Shown here piece after piece: positions 18,769 to 28,442 of a stretch of 64,000 nucleotides of DNA (the stretch's first letter is position 1; each line of letters starts with the position of its first letter). Where the stretch lies: NCBI GenBank assembly GCA_966211525.1, contig CBIHOZ010000008.1:1-64000 (forward strand). The letters run 5' to 3'. Made by a program: the position numbers and the translations under genes. Under the pieces are notes generated by a model. It did not search any database. It was not told the DNA's origin and was given only the letters and a program-made list of their open reading frames with translations. The stretch is from Ohtaekwangia sp966211525 (GTDB lineage Bacteria; Bacteroidota; Bacteroidia; Cytophagales; Cyclobacteriaceae).

Positions 18769-18826
18769 CAAAGGTCAGGGATTTGCGCGATCTGTCAGGT
18801 ACAGAATTTACAGCATTACCTATATA
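18769..18826 (-). promoter_or_regulatory. Bipartite promoter/operator of the SDR gene at 17985, copy 1
   Basis: CAAAGGTCA (18769-18777) is followed, after exactly 21 bp, by GTACAGAATTTACAGCATTA and then CCTATATAA. On the minus strand CAAAGGTCA reads TGACCTTTG, close to the Bacteroidota -7 box (TAnnTTTG), 44 bp before the start codon. The upstream part holds a direct repeat, TACAG-N4-TACAG, suitable for an AraC dimer. A second copy with identical spacing lies before the next SDR gene. Confidence 0.6.
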
Positions 18827-18847
18827 AATCACAGATCACCCGAAGTC

Positions 18848-19600
18848 TTAATAAATTGATCCACCGTTTACCAACAGGTGTTGTCCGGAAACAAATCCTG
18901 ATAAATCACTGGCAAAGAATTCAGCAACATCGGCAACGTCTTGCACGGAAGTAAGGCGGCCCATAGGGGAACCGTTGAGCAGCTCCTTATAAAACGGATC
19001 TTCTTTCGGCATCTCTACAAACACCCCGGTATTTTCCACCGGTCCGGGTATGATTGAGTTGACCGTTACCTTACGATGTCCTATTTCTTTCGCGAGTATT
19101 TCCACCAGGTATTTCGGTGTTGTTTTACTACCTCCGTAAACAGCCATGCCAGGTACCGGTGATGTAGTGGTACTTGAAGATATATAGATGATTCGGCCGC
19201 CATCGGCAATATCGCGTGCTGCTTGTTGCAAGGTAAGGTATGCGCCCTTTACATTGATGCTGAAGACACGATCGAACTGCTCTTCGGTAAACTCCGTTAC
19301 CGGCACCTGGATCAGCTCTATACCGGCATTGGCTACTACAATATCAATTTTACCGAAAGCTTTTTTCGTCTCTTCGAAAAGATACTTTACTTCTTCTGCT
19401 TTGGTAACGTCAGCCTTTACAGCGATAACATGAGATTTCATGGCTGTAATATTCTTCACCACTTCTTCTGCGGATGCATGATCGCGTGAGTAGTTGATAA
19501 CAATGTTAGCACCCAGTGCTGCATAACGTTCGGCTATTGCTTTTCCTAAACCACGGGCTGAGCCGGTGATGATGGCGGTTTTGTTTTTTAATGCATTCAT
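18848..19600 (-). CDS. SDR-family oxidoreductase
   Basis: This is a 250-residue classical SDR. The ATG at 19600 (MNALKNKTAIITGSARGLGK) is chosen over 19651, because it begins just before the Rossmann fold. The motif TGSARGLGKAIAERY binds NAD(P). The usual NNAG is replaced by VANAGIE. SSSTT and the following AVYGGSKT provide Ser, Tyr and Lys. The C-terminus is GQHLLVNGGSIY. It is related to its downstream neighbour (17985-18725) but clearly distinct. A 57-bp promoter motif, almost the same as the neighbour's, lies 30 bp upstream of the start. Confidence 0.9.
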   Translation of the reverse strand: MNALKNKTAIITGSARGLGKAIAERYAALGANIVINYSRDHASAEEVVKNITAMKSHVIAVKADVTKAEEVKYLFEETKKAFGKIDIVVANAGIELIQVPVTEFTEEQFDRVFSINVKGAYLTLQQAARDIADGGRIIYISSSTTTSPVPGMAVYGGSKTTPKYLVEILAKEIGHRKVTVNSIIPGPVENTGVFVEMPKEDPFYKELLNGSPMGRLTSVQDVADVAEFFASDLSGFVSGQHLLVNGGSIY

Positions 19601-19629
19601 GTTGATGGCTTTTGTTTTGTTTGACGAAA

Positions 19630-19689
19630 CAAAGGTCATACAACCACCCACCTCAAAAAGTACAGATATTACAGGACTTCCTATAAAAT
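19630..19689 (-). promoter_or_regulatory. Bipartite promoter/operator of the SDR gene at 18848, copy 2
   Basis: CAAAGGTCA (19630-19638), then exactly 21 bp, then GTACAGATATTACAGGACTT and CCTATAAAA. It matches copy 1 at the two conserved blocks, while the 21-bp spacer sequence between them is unrelated. It holds the same TACAG-N4-TACAG direct repeat. It begins 30 bp upstream of the ATG and lies between this gene and the AraC gene that follows. Confidence 0.6.
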
Positions 19690-19706
19690 TGAAAGCCTAT
19701 ACTGCA

Positions 19707-20663
19707 TCAGAGTGTTTTACGGAAAGCGTTCGGTGTAACGCTTGTATACTTCTTGAAGTAATTGCTGAAATGATTCGCTTCACTAAAGCCCAACTGGAAG
19801 GCTACCTGTTTTATGGATATAGACGAGTTCTTTAATAATGACTTCGCCTCTGCTATAGTCTTGTCGGCAATCCACGCGCTGATCGTTTTACCTGTTTTTG
19901 TTTTGATAACATTGCTGAGGTAGTTCGGATGGAGGTTTTGCAGCCTTGCATAGTCTTGCACCTGGAAAACGTTTTGTACTTTTCCCTCTGACAGATCACG
20001 ATAATGTTTTTCAAGATTTTCCTTGAATGCTTTTACAATCTGCGAACTTCGGTTCCCTTCATATATAGGATTGTAGTCGGACCAGAAGTACTCTTTGATC
20101 TTCAGCAACAACACCACAAATAAGTTACCGATGATACGTTTTTTAAACGGTGATGTTCCCTTATATTCATGGAGTATCTGCAGGTATAATTTCTCAAATT
20201 CAGCAAATGCTTCAGCATCAAGTGTACGCGGCCGAACTGTTTCTGCCAGCAGAAAAGGAAATTCTTCAAAGATCTCCGGATGGACATTCTCTTTTAAAAA
20301 TGATTCACTGAACGTGATCAGGTATAGCTCCTGTACGCGGAACCACTCGAAAGCTTTCAGGTTCCCGGGGTTTGTAAAGTAAATCGTGCCGGGGACTGTC
20401 TCAAACGTAAGGTCGTCTGTTATATACTTCCCGTTAGCATCTTTCACAAAGACAAATGAAAAATAGCTCGGCCGATATACAGATGATTTGAAAGGCGCCT
20501 GACGGTGGATCTCTGCGAGATTGTTAATCGTAAAATCAAACGACTGATCAATGGAGTCAACAGGAAGTCCTAAATTTTTATAGGTCTCGTAAAGACTGGG
20601 ATACGTTTCAAAGGGAGTATTATCCGGCATGGTACCAAGTAAACTTACTTCATGTAAATTCAC
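19707..20663 (-). CDS. AraC-family transcriptional regulator
   Basis: This 318-residue regulator has an N-terminal cupin-like domain (about 40-180; YRPSYFSFVFVKDANGKY, then GTIYFTNPG). The C-terminal AraC DNA-binding domain is at about 215-315 (LHPNYLSNVIKTKTGKTISAWI; ISIKQVAFQLGFSEANHFSNYFKKYTSVTPNAFRK). It lies immediately upstream of two SDR genes on the same strand. Each of those has a copy of a bipartite motif with TACAG direct repeats in its promoter, so this protein is the obvious candidate to bind them. That link is inference. Confidence 0.9.
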   Translation of the reverse strand: MNLHEVSLLGTMPDNTPFETYPSLYETYKNLGLPVDSIDQSFDFTINNLAEIHRQAPFKSSVYRPSYFSFVFVKDANGKYITDDLTFETVPGTIYFTNPGNLKAFEWFRVQELYLITFSESFLKENVHPEIFEEFPFLLAETVRPRTLDAEAFAEFEKLYLQILHEYKGTSPFKKRIIGNLFVVLLLKIKEYFWSDYNPIYEGNRSSQIVKAFKENLEKHYRDLSEGKVQNVFQVQDYARLQNLHPNYLSNVIKTKTGKTISAWIADKTIAEAKSLLKNSSISIKQVAFQLGFSEANHFSNYFKKYTSVTPNAFRKTL

Positions 20664-20716
20664 AAGGTAAATTTAGTGAATGTATTGTTAATCGGACAAA
20701 TGAGATTTCTATAGAA

Positions 20717-20749
20717 ACTATATCCCTGATTGGCTATCAGGGATATAGT
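20717..20749 (-). terminator. Hairpin terminator at the end of the mannan locus
   Basis: A perfect 13-bp stem, ACTATATCCCTGA / TCAGGGATATAGT (20717-20729 and 20737-20749), has a 7-nt loop and starts eight bases past the GH99-like stop codon. The downstream T-run on the minus strand is short (tttct), so the call as a terminator rather than an RNA-stabilising hairpin is moderate. Confidence 0.7.
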
Positions 20750-20756
20750 ATACATC

Positions 20757-22073
20757 TCACCGCACAGGTTTGGCAGCACCAAAGCCACTTTCTCCGTGAA
20801 ACCAGCGCGTACCTTGCCCGGTAAGCCACAGATAATAATCCGAGTCCAGGTCAGATTCAATGCCTACAAATTTACCTTCGCCATTCAACGGAAGATTGCC
20901 TTCGCGGGCACATTTAAATATAGCGGTACCTTCATCAATCTCATCAAACATGCATACATAAAGCGATTGCGCTCCGGCCAGCTTTGCACCGGCTATCTGC
21001 TTCCAGAGAAAATTTCCTTTGTCGCGCGGAATTGAATTATACAGACTATAATCTTTCTTCAGGTTGCCCCAGCTAAAACCCGGGAAAACTCCGGGAACAT
21101 AGTCCACGTTGTTCTGCTTGCACCACGCTATATCTCCCGCCAGCGATGGTCCTGCTATACCGGCATAGCTGTCGGTGTTGTAGCGGCCTACCGCCCACGG
21201 CATGATAATATCACACGACTTGATGACCGTATGCAGCAACGATGAATTCTCTGTATCATTATTGAGTGTGCGCCAGTAATACGGCACCCCCAGCAATACA
21301 GAAATCTTCTTCTCCGGCCCTTTCAGTTTATTGATAAGCTGTTGTGCATCAGCAATGGTATATTTACGGTTATCGTTAAAACCAACGCCCCAGATTGCGA
21401 GCAACGGTTTTCCATTATGACGAACATACGTTGGATGCTTTGTATTGTCGAACAACGAAAAGAGTGTTTGTAATTCATTCCAGTCCTGCTCCACGTAGGC
21501 AACATCTTCACTGGAGCAACCACTCAGGTCGTACATGATGGATATAGCCCGCCCATATTTTTTAGCCGCCCGGAGGGCGTTCTCCAATACTTTATTAAAA
21601 TGACGTTTGCCCTGCGGGTTGGTGTTCTTTACTTCCATTACAAAGCGCTGCATAAAAACACCGTCAATGTTATAGTCTTTCATCCATTTAAAATGAAGGT
21701 CAACCGATTCTTCATCATATGGACTGTACAGATATGCAGATGTACCATCACTATAGTTGAAAGGTGATTCATACTTCTTCGTATACTCGGTTATATCGGG
21801 CCAGAAATCTACAGCTGTACATCCCGGCTGGAATCCGCAGTTGTGACGGTAGTGATACCATCCTCTTCCTGAATCGTCACCTTCTGCTGCAAACCATCCC
21901 TGGTAGCCTGCCATTACCAGGTTGGTATAGGATGTATAGAGACAACCGGTTTCATCGTAGACTTTCTCTTCTACAGTTTCTTTCTCCTGGTCTGTATCTT
22001 CCCGGGCCTTGTCATCACACGAGAAACACATCGAGAAAAATATACTTACCACGAACAAGATCTTTATTTTCAT
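20757..22073 (-). CDS. GH71/GH99-like lipoprotein glycoside hydrolase
   Basis: This is a 438-residue protein. The ATG at 22073 gives a lipoprotein signal (MKIKILFVVSIFFSMCFSC), so it is anchored to a membrane, probably at the cell surface. An acidic linker precedes a TIM barrel with the GH71/99-type opening VMAGYQGWFAAEGDDSGRGW. The phrases DFWPDITEY, YNIDGVFMQRF, ISIMYDLSG and CMFDEIDEGTAIF supply conserved acidic residues. GH99 enzymes are endo-alpha-mannanases/mannosidases. With GH92 in the same locus, an endo-acting role on alpha-mannan is likely. The exact family assignment needs a profile search. It is the last gene of the locus. Confidence 0.8.
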   Translation of the reverse strand: MKIKILFVVSIFFSMCFSCDDKAREDTDQEKETVEEKVYDETGCLYTSYTNLVMAGYQGWFAAEGDDSGRGWYHYRHNCGFQPGCTAVDFWPDITEYTKKYESPFNYSDGTSAYLYSPYDEESVDLHFKWMKDYNIDGVFMQRFVMEVKNTNPQGKRHFNKVLENALRAAKKYGRAISIMYDLSGCSSEDVAYVEQDWNELQTLFSLFDNTKHPTYVRHNGKPLLAIWGVGFNDNRKYTIADAQQLINKLKGPEKKISVLLGVPYYWRTLNNDTENSSLLHTVIKSCDIIMPWAVGRYNTDSYAGIAGPSLAGDIAWCKQNNVDYVPGVFPGFSWGNLKKDYSLYNSIPRDKGNFLWKQIAGAKLAGAQSLYVCMFDEIDEGTAIFKCAREGNLPLNGEGKFVGIESDLDSDYYLWLTGQGTRWFHGESGFGAAKPVR

Positions 22074-22102
22074 AATGCTATTGTTTTTGAATTGAACAAA
22101 AG

Positions 22103-22141
22103 AGTACATCCTCCTCTCCTATAGAAGAAGAGAGATGTACT
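22103..22141 (-). terminator. Hairpin between DUF3823 and GH99-like genes
   Basis: AGTACATC (22103-22110) pairs with GATGTACT (22134-22141). Pyrimidine/purine-rich inner sequences extend the stem imperfectly. On the minus strand it is followed by cttttgttc. It may be a partial terminator or attenuator lowering expression of the final gene relative to SusC/SusD. Confidence 0.55.
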
Positions 22142-22163
22142 TATTAATTTCAGAAGCGCTATA

Positions 22164-22856
22164 TCAAAGCGGAATCTTTACCACAGCCGCATAATTGGCT
22201 TTGGCTTCACCAATATCGATGAGTGCACCAATGCGAAAGAAATAATCGCGACCCGATATCAGCAACGTGCTGTTGGAAGGTATATCTATTTCCAATGTAT
22301 ATACCTGGTTGGGATCTGCCACAGCATTGATGTTGTTCTCCGCAGCCAGTAACCGGAACGGTTCTCCCACCGTGGGGTCATAGTGCGCGTAGAGACCAAT
22401 TTTGCGTACGTTGTTCACCACGTTTTGCTGTAGCCTGAACGTTGCAACGATCTTGTCGCCATTGCGAACTACATTTGCATCAAGTACGCGGATATAGGGC
22501 AGCACCCGAAAGTCGAGTGTGGTGTTACCTTTTATTTCTATATCCTGCGGCGCGACCGCCACAAAGTTTCCCCGCACGGGTTGTACGGTATAGGTATTGG
22601 AAAACAACTGCGTGTGTGCATACGTACCATCATTCTTCACCCGCAGGTGATACTGCGGTGTGGCCTGATCGTAACCATGTTCCAGCATATCGATTGTTGT
22701 TCCGCGAATGATATCCTGTGCAACAAGCTCATCGGTATCTACATCATAAAAATTTCCGGACAAGGCCGCATTCGGGCCCGGGTAATTGTCTACTTCACAA
22801 GCGCTGAGTATACCGGCTATAGCCGTTACCAGCATCCATATCTTTATAGTCTTCAT
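22164..22856 (-). CDS. DUF3823 lipoprotein (SusE/F-like position)
   Basis: This 230-residue protein has a lipoprotein signal (MKTIKIWMLVTAIAGILSAC). The sequence EVDNYPGPNAALSGNFYDVDTDELV followed by QYHLRVKNDGTYAHTQLFSNTY is typical of DUF3823. That family occurs directly after SusD genes and is thought to be a surface glycan-binding component built of beta-sandwich domains. It follows SusD after 12 bp. The C-terminal half has an SHKA-like beta-sandwich pattern (YTLEIDIPSNSTLLISGRDYFFRIGA). It likely helps capture the glycan at the outer surface. Confidence 0.85.
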   Translation of the reverse strand: MKTIKIWMLVTAIAGILSACEVDNYPGPNAALSGNFYDVDTDELVAQDIIRGTTIDMLEHGYDQATPQYHLRVKNDGTYAHTQLFSNTYTVQPVRGNFVAVAPQDIEIKGNTTLDFRVLPYIRVLDANVVRNGDKIVATFRLQQNVVNNVRKIGLYAHYDPTVGEPFRLLAAENNINAVADPNQVYTLEIDIPSNSTLLISGRDYFFRIGALIDIGEAKANYAAVVKIPL

Positions 22857-22868
22857 ATAAAAATCAGT

Positions 22869-24776
22869 TTAGTATTGAGGGTTCTGAACAACACCATTGG
22901 AGCCAACATCCGGTATAGGACGATAATAGAATTTATACTCGAATGTGCGCGGATCAAGATTCGGAACAAAGGCCCGAACGAATATATACTTTGGAGGACT
23001 TACGCGAAGATCAAGCAGCGGCAGCAGCGAATGCAGTCGCGTATTGTTGAAGACCAAATGGTAATCTCTTCTGCGGACCAGGTCCCAATAGCGTTTATTC
23101 TCAAAGGCCAGTTCAATTCTGCGTTCACGCAAAACATTGTCCACCGTAAGCGGAATGTCTTGTGTATGTCCAGCGCGTTTCCGAATATCATTTATAGCTT
23201 TGGCTGCAATTGTCTCATCGCCGAGGTCGCTTTCAACAACGGCTTCGGCATAGTTGAGCAATACTTCCGCATAGCGCATGTCTACAAAATCATTGGTAGC
23301 GAGGTTCCAGCCATTAGGCGTAGCAACGCGCTGATCAAGAAATTTTTTGAAGCTGAAACCGGTGCGTGTATTATTTCCACCCGCGGGATCAAAGCCGGAA
23401 TACTGTGTTGCATTCTCGGCACCATACGAGTAATATGTAGTACCGTTCACACTGATCTGATCTTTACTGCGAATCACCGCCTCACCATTCGGCTTTACAT
23501 AACCAGCCTGTATAATGATATTCTTTTCCTTCCACGTAGTTGATGGCAACACTGCCGTGCCCCACAAGCGTGCATCTTTACCGTTGAATATTTCGGTTGG
23601 CGTATCGAAGTGAAGGTAGTCTTCTGCCGGATCAAAACCATTGTAGTTGGTAATGATACCATCTTCTGTTGTCACGATCGGTGCACTTTCACCCGGGCTA
23701 TCGTAGCTTTCATACAGGTCTACAAGATCGAGTGTCGGATTCATACGACCGGGATGCGGCCATCCGTTTGCGGTTTGTGCCGGACTAAACCAGATCGCAT
23801 AATTATGACCGAGTTTATTACCCGGCATGGTATAGCCTTTGATAAATATAGCTTCGGTTGCAGCAACGTTCGGATCTTCAAATAACTGGCGATAATTTTC
23901 GGCCGCTTCCTGCGGTGATGCCGGTGCCGGTTTATAGAGTGAATATATACCTGAATTCATAACAGCCGCGCTGGCATCGATACATTGCTGATAGTAACCA
24001 TTCGCAAGACTTGCATCGAGTCCTACCAGTTTCTGATCAACCGCTGTACCTGACAACGGTGCTTTGTTTCCAAACTTCGCGATGGATGCTGCATGCAAGG
24101 CTGCCCGTGACTTTAACGCATAGGCTGCCCACTTGGTAGCCCTGCGTTCGCCACCACTCCAGGCTGATGGTAAACTTGCAATCGCTACATCACATTCGGA
24201 CAGTATAAAATTCCACGTTTGCTCTTCGGTGCTACGCGGTACTTTCAGTGCATCTGCATCGCCACTATATTCCTGCGTTTGTAAAATGAGACACACGCCC
24301 CCGTATAGTTTGGCCAATTCAAAGTAAGTATACGCTCGCAGAAACGCTGCTTCTCCGCGAATGCGATCTTTCTCTTCTTGCAACACACTTAGAGTAGGAA
24401 TGGCGTCAATGAGTATATTTACATCGCGGATCAGTTTATAGCTTTCACTCCACCAGCGAAAATCTTCGTTGCGCATAAAGTCACCGAACTCCGAGTGAAC
24501 GGCTTCATCCGTTAACAATGCCGGAGCAAAGCCGCCATTGTTAGGAATACCCCGACCGCTGTTATCGTCATTGGACAACGGACCGGTTCTGAAGTAACCA
24601 AAGTCTTCAATCGGCAATTGACCATACAGGTTTGCCATATATACTTTCACACCGGCAGGGTCACCAAACAATTGGTCTGCACTTAATTTATCCAGCGGCT
24701 GCTTATCGAGTATATCATCGCAGTTGCTGAATGTGCATGCCATGATTACGAGCAAGAATGCTTTTATAGTCTTCAT
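22869..24776 (-). CDS. SusD/RagB-family glycan-binding lipoprotein
   Basis: This 635-residue surface lipoprotein has a signal of the form MKTIKAFLLVIMACTFSNC and the classic SusD opening LDKQPLDKLSADQLF. The helical TPR-rich core is evident (RIRGEAAFLRAYTYFELAKLYGG; ALKSRAALHAASIAKFGN). The C-terminal motif RYAEVLLNYAEAVVESD plus NDIRKRAGH and RRIELAFENKRYWDLVRR are hallmarks of the family. SusD caps the SusC barrel and binds the glycan. SusC lies 12 bp upstream, and DUF3823 12 bp downstream. The pair defines the polysaccharide utilisation locus. Confidence 0.95.
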   Translation of the reverse strand: MKTIKAFLLVIMACTFSNCDDILDKQPLDKLSADQLFGDPAGVKVYMANLYGQLPIEDFGYFRTGPLSNDDNSGRGIPNNGGFAPALLTDEAVHSEFGDFMRNEDFRWWSESYKLIRDVNILIDAIPTLSVLQEEKDRIRGEAAFLRAYTYFELAKLYGGVCLILQTQEYSGDADALKVPRSTEEQTWNFILSECDVAIASLPSAWSGGERRATKWAAYALKSRAALHAASIAKFGNKAPLSGTAVDQKLVGLDASLANGYYQQCIDASAAVMNSGIYSLYKPAPASPQEAAENYRQLFEDPNVAATEAIFIKGYTMPGNKLGHNYAIWFSPAQTANGWPHPGRMNPTLDLVDLYESYDSPGESAPIVTTEDGIITNYNGFDPAEDYLHFDTPTEIFNGKDARLWGTAVLPSTTWKEKNIIIQAGYVKPNGEAVIRSKDQISVNGTTYYSYGAENATQYSGFDPAGGNNTRTGFSFKKFLDQRVATPNGWNLATNDFVDMRYAEVLLNYAEAVVESDLGDETIAAKAINDIRKRAGHTQDIPLTVDNVLRERRIELAFENKRYWDLVRRRDYHLVFNNTRLHSLLPLLDLRVSPPKYIFVRAFVPNLDPRTFEYKFYYRPIPDVGSNGVVQNPQY

Positions 24777-24788
24777 AGAAATTTACCT

Positions 24789-27700
24789 TTAGAATGTGAG
24801 GTTAACACCAAAGTTGTAGCTGCGGGTAAGCGGATACGTAAAACCTGCACTATATATACCTTCTAGCTTTTCAGGATCAAACGGTTTTACGAAGTCATCG
24901 GCTATCGTAAACAGGTTGTATGCGTTGGCATAGATACGAAGCCTGTTAAGACCGATCTTCTGTATCAACGCAGGATTCACGGTATAGCCCAGCTCTACGC
25001 TTTTTAATCGTACATACGAAGCATTCTTCCGCCACACCGAACTCTCGGCATACATCGCTCCTACGTCATTGTTAAAACGTGTAGCAGGCCATTTGCCCGG
25101 CACCCATTCACTGTCGGCATCGTAAGGATCGGCTTTATGCCAGGCATCGGCAAAGTACGCAGGTGTGTTGCCGCGAAAAGCAAATACTTCAGCATATACT
25201 TCATAAAAGCGAACGGTATATCCGGCCGATCCCTGGAAGAGTATATTTACATCGAAGTTCTTCCAGCCGCCCGTCAGCGTCATACCATATTGCATGCGTG
25301 GGTTTGATTTCGGATCACCGGAGTTATCATTACGGTTAATGGCGCTGGTTCCGGTATATAATGGCAACAGGTCACCATCATCGATAATACCATCACCATT
25401 TATATCTTTATAGCGGAAGTCACCCGGTAACTCGCGGGAATTTCCGAAGTCTCCGTTCTGAATAGGCGCGTTGTTGATTTCGTCCTGGTTCTGAAACTGT
25501 CCTTCATAAGTTTGCGACCATACAATGTCGTTCCAGCGGTTAGCCTGTCCGTTGCGCCAGCGATCGTAGCTGCTGGTAAACGGGCCGCGTTCTACATACA
25601 GGTTCATCGTACGGCCGTAGTTGAAGTTAGCCGTTATGCCATAGCGGAAATCATTCATAGCGCCACGATAACCGATGGTAAAATCAAGACCGCGTACCCG
25701 TTGTGAGTTCAGGTTCTCCTCGGGTAGTGCTCCGCCAAATGTATTCGGCAGCGTCAGGTTTCGCAGGGCCGGTATACCTTCCGTGTCGCGCTGGTACACA
25801 TCGAACTCGAATGTAAACCGGTTGTCCCACAAACCTATATTTATACCTATATCGGATACTTTCGAGCGTGTCCACGTAAGGTTCGGGTTTACGATGGATG
25901 GTGATGAAGCACCCGTGGTATAGGTGCCATTCACGAATTCATACCCCGCTCCTCCTGAAACGGAAAAGCCCTGTACATATTGAAACGGAGCACCGGCATC
26001 AGCACCCACTATACCATAGGAACCACGCAACTTTAACTCGGATACAAACGGTAACGTATTCTTCATAAAGCTCTCTTCCGATATTCGCCAGCCGGCTGAT
26101 ACCACCGGGAAAAAATCCCAGCGGTTATCGGGATTATAGCGGTATGATCCATCCTGGCGGAAAGCAAATTCCAGCAGGTACTTATCCGCGTATGCGTAAT
26201 TCAAACGGCCTATATAGGACAGGTTCGCGCGTTGCTCTTCTATACCACTCGTATTTTGATCGGCTATACCGGCAAAGTCAATCTGATCAGTTGTATAGAA
26301 AGAATATAGTCTGCGTAGATATGAATTACGACTGGATTGCTCTTGTCTCTCAAAAACAAACACAGCACCCAGCGCATGTTTATCGAGAATGGTTGTGTTA
26401 TAGTTTACCTGTCCCTGTAACGTAATACGATTATAGTCTACAAAACGGTTAGAGATATTCGCTGTACCGTTGCGCTGAATCGTTGCATCGTATGTTTCGG
26501 TTGCACTCGTATAGGTATATAGTTTATAACTCTTCGAAAGGTTTTTATTGAGATACGAGTTCGCATCATACGAAGCGAGTCCACGCAGCGAAAGTCCTTT
26601 CACAAACGGCACGGTATAGGTTAATGCAAATGATGATTGAATTTGTCGGTCTACATTTTCATTATAGCCGGTGAGATCGCGATCAGACAACGCTAACGGA
26701 TTTTGTCCGGAACTTACAATAGCGGGATATAGTGTGTTGTTATTGGCATAGGGAGATTCCGTAGGCAATGTCACACGGGTTCCTTTGAATATATTGAAGA
26801 AGTTTTCACCGGGTTGTTCATTTTTATCGTAGCGTCCGGCTATGAAAAGTTCTCCGCGCAGGTTGTTGGCGAGGTCGGCCGTGATGTTCGAACGCAGGGT
26901 ATATTTCTTATAGCCCATGTCGTTGCTGCGCAGTAAACCTTCTTCATTCAGATAACCAAACCCGATATAGTATTTCACTTTATCCGTACCTCCGGATGCC
27001 GAGAGGTTATGCTGATATTGCATGGCCGAGTTCTTCATCGTAACATCGTACCAATCGGTGCCTTCATAACCGGGCGCTAGATCTATATATTTCTGCAATT
27101 CATCCTGACTATAAAAAGGAGTACCGGATGCATGATTCTTATTGATCTCGGCATTGTTACGCATTACTGCCCACTGAGCAGCCGTTGCCATTTCCGGTAC
27201 ATCGGTTGGCGTTTGCCATCCAACCACTCCGTTGTAATTGAATACAGTTTTACCGCTTTGTCCTTTTTTTGTCGTTACGATAATAACACCGTTTGCTGCA
27301 CGTATACCATATATAGCAGCCGAGGCGTCTTTCAACACGGATATACTTTCGATGTCTTCCGGGTTAAGCCGTTGAAACTCGCTGCCGCCATCACGTGCTA
27401 TACCATCGATCACAAACAATGGAGTACCGAAGCCTCGCACATTGATCATCGTGTTGAACTCTCCGGGTTGTCCGCTGTTCTGCCGGATCTGAAGGCCCGC
27501 AATCTTACCTTGTACTTTCTGCGCCAGACTGGAGTGCGTATTCGTCTGTATATCTTTGGAAGATATATTACTGATCGCACCGGTGAGACTCTCACGTTTC
27601 TGCTCGCCATAGCCAACGACTACGACTTCACTTAACGTAGCGACATCGCTTGCCATCGAGACTGTGACGAAGTTCTGATTGTTCACGGCAACTTCCTGTG

Positions 27701-28010
27701 AGACATAACCGATGAATGAAAATATCAACACAGCATTACCATTGGACACAACGAGTGAAAATTTACCGTCCGAGTCTGTTACCGTTCCGTTGCTGGTTCC
27801 TTTTTCAATAACGTTAACGCCCGGCATAGACTGTCCATTCTCATCGAGCACTGAACCGGTTACTGTTATTTCCGGCAGCGTTGCATGGCCCGGAGGTTCG
27901 GTGAAGCGTTTCTCTCTTTCTGCGGGAATCGTTTTGAGGCTTGCCTGTTGTGCCAGCAACAAAGACCCCGACCACAGGAAGAGCAGTAAAAACATGTAGA
28001 TTTTACGCAT
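24789..28010 (-). CDS. SusC/RagA-family TonB-dependent transporter
   Basis: This 1073-residue outer-membrane receptor has a signal peptide, then a carboxypeptidase-D-like beta-sandwich domain (ITVTGSVLDENGQSMPGVNV, VTDSDGKFSLVV) and the SusC signature SEVVVVGYGEQKRESLTGAIS. A plug with GFGTPLFVIDGIARDGG follows, and then a long 22-strand barrel ending in YNFGVNLTF. It imports oligosaccharides by TonB energy, with SusD as its lid. It starts 432 bp downstream of the GH92 gene and is followed closely by SusD. Confidence 0.96.
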   Translation of the reverse strand: MRKIYMFLLLFLWSGSLLLAQQASLKTIPAEREKRFTEPPGHATLPEITVTGSVLDENGQSMPGVNVIEKGTSNGTVTDSDGKFSLVVSNGNAVLIFSFIGYVSQEVAVNNQNFVTVSMASDVATLSEVVVVGYGEQKRESLTGAISNISSKDIQTNTHSSLAQKVQGKIAGLQIRQNSGQPGEFNTMINVRGFGTPLFVIDGIARDGGSEFQRLNPEDIESISVLKDASAAIYGIRAANGVIIVTTKKGQSGKTVFNYNGVVGWQTPTDVPEMATAAQWAVMRNNAEINKNHASGTPFYSQDELQKYIDLAPGYEGTDWYDVTMKNSAMQYQHNLSASGGTDKVKYYIGFGYLNEEGLLRSNDMGYKKYTLRSNITADLANNLRGELFIAGRYDKNEQPGENFFNIFKGTRVTLPTESPYANNNTLYPAIVSSGQNPLALSDRDLTGYNENVDRQIQSSFALTYTVPFVKGLSLRGLASYDANSYLNKNLSKSYKLYTYTSATETYDATIQRNGTANISNRFVDYNRITLQGQVNYNTTILDKHALGAVFVFERQEQSSRNSYLRRLYSFYTTDQIDFAGIADQNTSGIEEQRANLSYIGRLNYAYADKYLLEFAFRQDGSYRYNPDNRWDFFPVVSAGWRISEESFMKNTLPFVSELKLRGSYGIVGADAGAPFQYVQGFSVSGGAGYEFVNGTYTTGASSPSIVNPNLTWTRSKVSDIGINIGLWDNRFTFEFDVYQRDTEGIPALRNLTLPNTFGGALPEENLNSQRVRGLDFTIGYRGAMNDFRYGITANFNYGRTMNLYVERGPFTSSYDRWRNGQANRWNDIVWSQTYEGQFQNQDEINNAPIQNGDFGNSRELPGDFRYKDINGDGIIDDGDLLPLYTGTSAINRNDNSGDPKSNPRMQYGMTLTGGWKNFDVNILFQGSAGYTVRFYEVYAEVFAFRGNTPAYFADAWHKADPYDADSEWVPGKWPATRFNNDVGAMYAESSVWRKNASYVRLKSVELGYTVNPALIQKIGLNRLRIYANAYNLFTIADDFVKPFDPEKLEGIYSAGFTYPLTRSYNFGVNLTF

Positions 28011-28442
28011 GGGTTAGTTGTTTTGGGTTAAACTTTGATTTTAAAAAGTATCGTTTGTGAGTGCCGATACAATCGTTTACGATGACACCAAACTAGGTTC
28101 TGCCTATTAATAATCTCTTAAAAACCTATTAATGCGCTGTGGATTCGGAGTTTTTTCGCGTGAACGCTTAAAAAAATTAAGAAATGCCGCCCGTAGGAGT
28201 TGTGATGAACGATGGGCAAACATGCTGGTGGAGTTCTTACGGGATGGTATAGTATACATCTGAAAAGGCGAAAGGTGCCGCACAAATTTTGTACGAACAC
28301 CTTTCTGAGTCACCAAACCAAATTAACCAATATCTGAAACCAGCCTGAAGTATATGCGCTTTCGCGGGATTGCTGATGCAGCACAACGGTATGGCTGAGG
28401 GTTGCGAAACTTTAAACGAACCGCAACTCGGCTCACATTGCC
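28011..28442 (-). promoter_or_regulatory. 432-bp gap between GH92 and SusC
   Basis: No convincing protein is encoded here. The frames of 60-70 residues within it have non-protein-like composition. A hairpin with 8-bp arms, GAAAGGTG / CACCTTTC (about 28265-28305), lies in the middle and could end or stabilise the GH92 transcript. The last 140 bases before SusC are AT-rich and may contain the SusCD promoter. A separate promoter here would let the transporter be made without GH92. Confidence 0.4.

Noticed and set aside
28107..28316. Two overlapping frames of 60-69 residues between SusC and GH92
   Set aside because: Both are Arg/Ser/Phe-rich, overlap each other in different frames and contain the hairpin. 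They are treated as intergenic.
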